DNA of 10,040 nucleotides from Acidobacteriota bacterium. Its GTDB lineage: Bacteria; Acidobacteriota; Terriglobia; UBA7540. Below the pieces are notes generated by a model. The model saw only the letters and a program-made list of their open reading frames with translations, did no database searches and was not told where the DNA came from. Every line of letters begins with the position of its first letter. The stretch's first letter is position 1. Position numbers and translations under genes: made by a program. Shown here one piece after another: positions 6,830-10,040 of the stretch. Location: positions 1 to 10,040 of the forward strand of contig JAKAWO010000090.1 of assembly GCA_021827255.1 (NCBI GenBank), read 5' to 3'.

Positions 6830-7009
6830 ATGAAGCTGGCGGGATTCTTGGTTCTTGTCGCGGGATGGGCCATCGTCCTGGGCGCGGTGGCGCTGTTCTC
6901 CGTCTCGTTGTTGCGGACGGGCTTCGTCCTGGCGGGCGTGGGCGTGGAAGCGCTGGGTTTGGTCCTGGCCGTTCGCTCGCACGCCGAAAGGCGAGGTGGA
7001 CCCGCGTGA
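6830..7009 (+). CDS. Small two-helix membrane protein translated just before the Amt gene
   Basis: A 59-residue ORF runs from ATG 6830 to TGA 7007-7009. Residues about 4-24 and 31-48 are two strongly hydrophobic, Gly/Ala/Val/Leu-rich stretches separated by SLLRT, followed by a basic, polar tail (RSHAERRGGPA). This is a helical hairpin with a positively charged end likely cytoplasmic. I do not recognise a family. Its stop codon overlaps the GTG start of the Amt-like gene (GTGA, 7006-7009), a classic arrangement for translational coupling, which supports it being real. Its own Shine-Dalgarno is poor. Possible roles are an accessory subunit or regulator of the Amt-like protein, or simply a leader ORF that delivers ribosomes; the sequence cannot tell these apart. 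Confidence 0.65.
   Translation: MKLAGFLVLVAGWAIVLGAVALFSVSLLRTGFVLAGVGVEALGLVLAVRSHAERRGGPA
6993..6999 (+). promoter_or_regulatory. Ribosome binding site for the Amt-like gene, inside the small ORF
   Basis: GAGGTGG lies 6 nt before the GTG at 7006 and within the last codons of the small ORF. It decides the start of the Amt-like gene: the in-frame ATG at 6865 would sit inside the small ORF and add 47 Arg/Gly-rich residues in place of the usual Amt N-terminus. Confidence 0.6.
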
Positions 7010-8316
7010 CCGCGCCGCCTCTGCTTTCCGAAACCGCCGTGGCCGTCTGCATGGCCTCCCTTCTTTTCGTTCCGCTTGCCGGGGCGGGTCTGGCGCTGAT
7101 CAATAGCGGGCTCGGACGCTCGCGCAACGCGGCGCACACGATGATGGCGTCGCTGTGCGTCTTAGCGATCGCGGCCGTCGCCTATTTCATCGCCGGGTTT
7201 GCCTGGCAGGGCTTCGCAGGATGGCCGGCCCATGCGGTGACGGTAGCTGGCAAGTCCTGGAGCTGGATTTCGGCCGGCCATTTTTTCTTCCGCGGCCTTG
7301 CGCTCAATGGCTCGCCGGCTTCGCTCGCCGCATGGTTCGGGATGCTGAGCGCCGGCTTGGCGGCGTTGATTCCTCTCGGCAGCGGCGCTGAACGCTGGCG
7401 GCTGCGCGCCGCCTGCGCTTCTACCGTTTTGCTGGCTGGCTGGACTTATCCCTTGTTCGCCCACTGGGCTTGGGGCGGAGGATGGCTGGCCCAGCTAGGC
7501 GCGAACGGCGGACTGGGGCGAGGCTTTGTGGATGCGGGCGGCTCGGGGGTGATTCAGGTTGTGGGCGGTTTGACGGCCTTATCCATCGCCTGGATTCTTG
7601 GCCCGCGCCGCGGCAAGTACGCCGCCGGGGGCATGCCCGCGGCCATCCCGGGCCATAACGTCGTCCTGGTGTTGCTCGGCTGCCTGTTGGCGCTGCCGGG
7701 CTGGGCGGGGCTGAATTCGGCAGGAAGCCTTTTGTTTCTCCGCGTCGAACCCGGCCGCGTCGTGTTGATTGCCGTCAATACCACGCTGGCGGCGGCGATG
7801 GGGGCGCTGGCGGCGGGAATGACTTCCAGCCGCTTTGGAAAGCCGGACGCTTCACTGACGGCGAACGGTTGGATCAGCGGGCTGGTGGCGAGTTCAGCCG
7901 GCTGCGCGCTGGTCACGCCGCTGGCGGCGGCCGCAATTGGCTTGGTAGCAGGCGGGCTCGCGGCCTTATCCGCCGAATGGTTTGAATTGCGCTTCGCCGT
8001 GGATGATCCCAGCGGCGCGGTTTCCGTCCACGCCGTGGGCGGCATTTGGGGCGTGATGGCGGCGGGCTTTTGGGGGCGCTTTCCCGCTGGCGCGATGGGC
8101 GGCAGCTCGGGCCAATGGGTCGCGCAGCTCGTCGGCATCGCGACCCTGCTGGGCTTTGTGTTTCCGCTCACCTACGCCCTGAATCGCCTGCTCAACCGCT
8201 TTTGCCCCTACCGCGTCGAGCCGGAAGGCGAGCGCCAAGGCTTGGACCTCTACGAGCTCGGCGCCGGCGCTTACCCGGAATTCATCACCCACACTGACGA
8301 TTTAACCCTAGGGTAG
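7006..8316 (+). CDS. Divergent ammonium transporter (Amt/MEP/Rh family) protein
   Basis: Predicted 436-residue integral membrane protein with about 11 hydrophobic segments, the Amt fold. Family landmarks: GAERWRLRA (127-135); AHWAWGGG (152-159), holding the Trp equal to E. coli AmtB W148; VDAGGSGVIQ (175-184), with the Asp equal to D160; GHNVVLVLLG (216-225); DDPSGAVSVHAVGGIWG (333-349), with the His equal to H318; and the C-terminal GLDLYELGAGAYPEF (412-426), matching the tail that controls Amt gating. By this alignment the first twin-His (H168) is Gln184 (CAG at 7555-7557), and gate residues F107 and F215 are Ser115 and Leu236. It may conduct NH3/NH4+ by an altered route or act as a sensor. 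GTG 7006 is chosen from the GTGA overlap and GAGGTGG. No GlnK gene is adjacent. Confidence 0.85.
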   Translation: MTAPPLLSETAVAVCMASLLFVPLAGAGLALINSGLGRSRNAAHTMMASLCVLAIAAVAYFIAGFAWQGFAGWPAHAVTVAGKSWSWISAGHFFFRGLALNGSPASLAAWFGMLSAGLAALIPLGSGAERWRLRAACASTVLLAGWTYPLFAHWAWGGGWLAQLGANGGLGRGFVDAGGSGVIQVVGGLTALSIAWILGPRRGKYAAGGMPAAIPGHNVVLVLLGCLLALPGWAGLNSAGSLLFLRVEPGRVVLIAVNTTLAAAMGALAAGMTSSRFGKPDASLTANGWISGLVASSAGCALVTPLAAAAIGLVAGGLAALSAEWFELRFAVDDPSGAVSVHAVGGIWGVMAAGFWGRFPAGAMGGSSGQWVAQLVGIATLLGFVFPLTYALNRLLNRFCPYRVEPEGERQGLDLYELGAGAYPEFITHTDDLTLG

Positions 8317-8364
8317 CCAGACCCGCGTCCGCGAGATGGGCAAACCTCGGCGCGGCTGGCCGAG

Positions 8365-8377
8365 CGCGACGGTCGCG
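8365..8377. repeat. Short GC palindrome between the convergent Amt and response-regulator genes
   Basis: CGCGACGGTCGCG is symmetric around its central base and sits just past the ends of two convergent genes. As RNA it gives only a 5-bp stem with a CGG loop and no U-tract, so a terminator role is weakly supported. The rest of the 62-bp gap shows nothing else. Confidence 0.3.
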
Positions 8378-8378
8378 G

Positions 8379-9059
8379 CTATCCCCCATTTTCCTCGCCG
8401 AGGCGGTAGCCGACGCCGCGCACCGTTTGGATGAGCTTCTTGCCAAAGCCCGAATCAATCTTACGGCGCAAATAACAAATATACACACCCACGATGTTGC
8501 TCTGCGGGTCGTGACCGAGGTCCCACACGCTCTCCAGAATCATGGCGCGGGTGACGGGCCGGCCCGCGTTCTGCATGAGGTAGGCGAGGAGCGAAAATTC
8601 CCTGCGCGTCAGCGCGATCCTGCGCTGGGCGCGCCGCGCCGTCATCAGGACCCAACTCAGCTCGAGGTCTTCCACGCGCAGAACCGTGCCGCTGGGCAGG
8701 CCGCGACGGCGGAGCACGGCACGGACACGGGCCACGAGCTCGCAGAGCGAGCACGGTTTGCTCACGCAATCGTCAGCGCCCAGGTCCAGCGCGTGGGCGC
8801 GGTCCTCCGGGCGCATTCCCTCGGTGAGCAAGAGGACGGTTAGCGGGGGGCTGGCCGCGCGGAGCCGCTGGACCAGCTCCGCTCCGTTGAGTTTGGGCGG
8901 CGAGGAATCAATGATGATAATGTCCGACGAAACGGCCTTAGCTAGGTGGGTCGCGTCAACAGGTTCGGCCGTCAGCTCAACCGTATAGCGCTGCGCCCGG
9001 AGCGCCCTCTCCAGGAACCGCCCGTAGCTTAGGTCGGATGTGACAATCAGGACATGCAT
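8379..9059 (-). CDS. OmpR/PhoB-type response regulator, receiver plus winged helix
   Basis: Predicted 226-residue cytoplasmic transcription factor. Receiver domain (about 1-118): HVLIVTSD start, with Asp9 from the usual acidic pair (the partner position is Ser8); phospho-acceptor Asp51 in IIIIDSSPP; Thr79 in LLLTEG; Lys101 in SKP. The output domain (about 126-222) is an OmpR winged helix: LTRREFSLLAYLMQNAGRPV (150-169), then the recognition-helix region SNIVGVYICYLRRKI (187-201) and the closing wing QTVRGVGYRL (211-220). Loss of one acidic metal-site residue may alter phosphorylation kinetics but the main sites are intact. ATG 9059 is the only reasonable start; no clear Shine-Dalgarno is within reach. 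It follows two other regulatory genes on the same strand with an 80-bp gap. Its partner histidine kinase is not in the window. Target genes are unknown; the convergent Amt gene is only a positional candidate. Confidence 0.92.
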   Translation of the reverse strand: MHVLIVTSDLSYGRFLERALRAQRYTVELTAEPVDATHLAKAVSSDIIIIDSSPPKLNGAELVQRLRAASPPLTVLLLTEGMRPEDRAHALDLGADDCVSKPCSLCELVARVRAVLRRRGLPSGTVLRVEDLELSWVLMTARRAQRRIALTRREFSLLAYLMQNAGRPVTRAMILESVWDLGHDPQSNIVGVYICYLRRKIDSGFGKKLIQTVRGVGYRLGEENGG

Positions 9060-9084
9060 CAGCGCGTTGGGCGGCTCCCTTCCC

Positions 9085-9114
9085 GGCGCGGTAGCCCCCG
9101 GCTATCGCGGCGCC
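9085..9114 (-). repeat. Hairpin between the two response-regulator genes
   Basis: CGCGGTAGCC (9087-9096) and GGCTATCGCG (9100-9109) pair over 10 positions with one imperfect pair and a 3-nt loop. GGC (9085-9087) and GCC (9112-9114) can prolong the stem past a bulge. In the minus-strand sense there is no U-tract after it. It could attenuate or separate expression of the two regulators, or stabilise the upstream message. Confidence 0.35.
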
Positions 9115-9139
9115 CTCCGTCGTTTCAGGGGGCGGTTTT

Positions 9140-9538
9140 TCATGCGCGAGCGCGTGCCCGGGCATGAAGCATTTGGCGCAGGCGATTGCCGAGCTCCCGG
9201 ACCAGATCCCGCTCGCGGATGCGGCACTGGCGGTCGAGCATCTCGATGGCCTCCGCGTCGGTGGCCTCTGCGGTGATTACGAGAATCCGCCCGATAAGGC
9301 ATGGCCGCACCTCTTTGATCTTGCCAATGGTTTCTTTGGGCGGCGCGTACGGGCAACGCACGTCGAGCAGGACGGCGTCGAAGCATTCGCGTCTGAGCTT
9401 AGCGAGGGCGTCTTGGGTGCTGTGCGCTTCCTCGGCCTCGTACCGTTGGCTCGCCAGCAGCGTGTAGAGGACGTTGCGGATCGAGGTGTCATCTTCGATG
9501 ATCAACACCTTTCGGCACGGTTGTTTGGCTGCTGGCAT
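9140..9538 (-). CDS. Receiver-only response regulator with altered switch lysine
   Basis: Predicted 132-residue single-domain response regulator. VLIIEDDTSIRNVL (11-24) supplies the acidic cluster (E15, D16, D17); AVLLDV (55-60) the phospho-acceptor Asp59; LVITAE (86-91) the switch Thr89. Where the invariant Lys-Pro of beta-5 should stand, the sequence reads IRERDL (107-112), so the Lys appears to be Arg or missing. The C-terminus ends in an RARARA tail after TGA-proximal GC-rich codons. No output domain follows, so it would act by protein contact or as a phosphate relay or sink. The start at 9538 is chosen because GGAGGGG lies 8 nt upstream and the fold begins at once; the in-frame ATG at 9715 would add 59 residues overlapping the HTH gene. 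Its start lies inside the upstream gene (37-bp overlap), pointing to coupled translation. Confidence 0.82.
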   Translation of the reverse strand: MPAAKQPCRKVLIIEDDTSIRNVLYTLLASQRYEAEEAHSTQDALAKLRRECFDAVLLDVRCPYAPPKETIGKIKEVRPCLIGRILVITAEATDAEAIEMLDRQCRIRERDLVRELGNRLRQMLHARARARA

Positions 9539-10023
9539 GGGCGGGTCCCCTCCGGGGTCTGCTGGCCGTTCCCTGCGCCAATGGCACGATTCGCTTTCGG
9601 GGCGCGGGCCTTGGTCTTCTCGCTTTGCTCGTCCATCCAGCGATCCAAGAGGGCCTTCCTGAATCTCCACTCTCTTCCGAGCTTGAAAGCCGGGACATCC
9701 CCCGCCCGGACGCACTTGTAAAGCGTGCCCCTGGAAACACGCAGGTACTCCGCAGCCCCGTAGATGTCCATCACCTCGGGCGCCCCGCCCGGCCCGTTAC
9801 CCCGCGCTCGGGTTCTCATCTTGCCGCCTACCCGCGCCTCGCTCGTCGTTCCGCCTTTCTTTGTCCTGGCCGCCTGGTCTCCGGCCCTCCCAGGCCGGCC
9901 TCCAAAACCGCACCCCGCACAGCGCCACGGGCGAAGCAGGAGGGTCCGCAGGAGCGCGCGTTCCGCGAGGCCGCGCCTCCTGCTGGGGCGGACATCGGCG
10001 CCCAAGCAGCGAGGGCATCGCAT
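9502..10023 (-). CDS. Zinc-ribbon plus excisionase/MerR-like HTH DNA-binding protein
   Basis: A 173-residue ORF with two recognisable parts. Residues 1-40 read as a small zinc ribbon: MRCPRC (Cys3, Cys6), a basic RPSRRRGLAERALL stretch, then RPWRCAGCGF (Cys35, Cys38), the style of short CPxC...RPxRCxxC proteins. Residues 86-133 are a HTH_17/excisionase-type winged helix: IYGAAEYLRVSRGTLYKCVR, then the wing VPAFKLGREWRFRKALLDRWMDE. Between (41-84) and after (134-173) are polar, low-complexity linkers. The ATG at 10023 has GGAGAGG about 10 nt upstream at the window's last bases. Alternative starts at 9819 (weak AGGCGG) or 9771 would give an HTH-only protein, so the fusion is not proven. Such HTH proteins are usually annotated as excisionases, but no integrase is near, so a transcription-factor role fits better. 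It heads the cluster of two response regulators and overlaps the first by 37 bp. Confidence 0.72.
   Translation of the reverse strand: MRCPRCLGADVRPSRRRGLAERALLRTLLLRPWRCAGCGFGGRPGRAGDQAARTKKGGTTSEARVGGKMRTRARGNGPGGAPEVMDIYGAAEYLRVSRGTLYKCVRAGDVPAFKLGREWRFRKALLDRWMDEQSEKTKARAPKANRAIGAGNGQQTPEGTRPCQQPNNRAERC
9547..9553 (-). promoter_or_regulatory. Shine-Dalgarno of the receiver-only regulator, within the HTH gene
   Basis: GGAGGGG in the minus-strand sense, 8 nt before the ATG at 9538 and inside the coding sequence of the upstream HTH protein. It supports the short form of the receiver protein and suggests translational coupling. Confidence 0.6.
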
Positions 10024-10040
10024 GAACGACCGGCCTCTCC

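Noticed and set aside
6865..7005. ATG at 6865 as start of the Amt-like protein (483 residues)
   Set aside because: The extra 47 residues are Arg/Gly-rich and unlike any Amt N-terminus. They lie in another frame of the small membrane ORF, and GAGGTGG plus the GTGA overlap support 7006.
7554..8171. 205-codon minus-strand ORF opposite the Amt-like gene
   Set aside because: Pro/Ala/Thr-rich shadow translation of a transmembrane gene; no domain and no ribosome binding site.
9539..9715. Longer 191-residue form of the receiver-only regulator
   Set aside because: The added 59 residues are antisense-free but out of frame within the HTH gene and of low complexity; GGAGGGG 8 nt before 9538 and the immediate receiver fold favour the short form.
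1..10040. Defence, CRISPR, integrase, IS or prophage content
   Set aside because: No spaced direct repeats, terminal inverted repeats with transposase, integrase or phage genes were seen; the excisionase-like HTH alone does not indicate a mobile element.

Overview
This is a GC-rich bacterial chromosomal window carrying nine complete protein genes that I can recognise, one 5'-truncated gene at the left edge, and one small membrane ORF. I see no rRNA, tRNA, CRISPR array, transposase or phage gene. The mixture (HpnA-like reductase, YegS-type lipid kinase, PP2C/Ser-Thr kinase pair, bacterial DUF71 ATP pyrophosphatase, long APC permease, divergent Amt, zinc-ribbon/excisionase-HTH protein) suggests a soil-type bacterium, perhaps Acidobacteriota or a relative. 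That placement is an inference from gene style only.

Layout. 2-454 (+): C-terminal part of an NAD-dependent epimerase/reductase. 549-1496 (+): diacylglycerol/sphingosine-kinase-family lipid kinase. 1497-2031: gene-free stretch that opens with a 15-bp perfect hairpin at 1530-1564. 4658 down to 2032 (-): signalling cluster of a PP2C phosphatase, a tail-anchored Ser/Thr kinase 21 bp behind it, and a DUF71 ATP pyrophosphatase after another 71 bp. 6557-4758 (-): APC-family amino-acid permease with a strong Shine-Dalgarno and a terminator-like hairpin behind it. 6558-6829: divergent, AT-richer control region with a perfect 9-bp inverted repeat. 6830-7009 (+): 59-residue two-helix membrane ORF whose TGA overlaps the GTG of the next gene. 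7006-8316 (+): divergent ammonium-transporter-family protein. 10023-8379 (-): regulatory cluster of a zinc-ribbon + excisionase-HTH protein, an overlapping receiver-only response regulator, and an OmpR-type response regulator. No histidine kinase is visible.

How the parts may work together. The PP2C and kinase form a reversible Ser/Thr phosphorylation pair. The permease and Amt-like protein face away from a shared control region, which could link uptake of organic and inorganic nitrogen. The right-hand cluster looks like a phosphorelay output module whose kinase is elsewhere. The observation most worth a second look is the Amt-like protein: by motif alignment it lacks the first twin-histidine (Gln instead) and both gate phenylalanines, keeps the second histidine, the Asp/Trp binding-site markers and the C-terminal tail motif, and appears translationally coupled to a tiny membrane protein.
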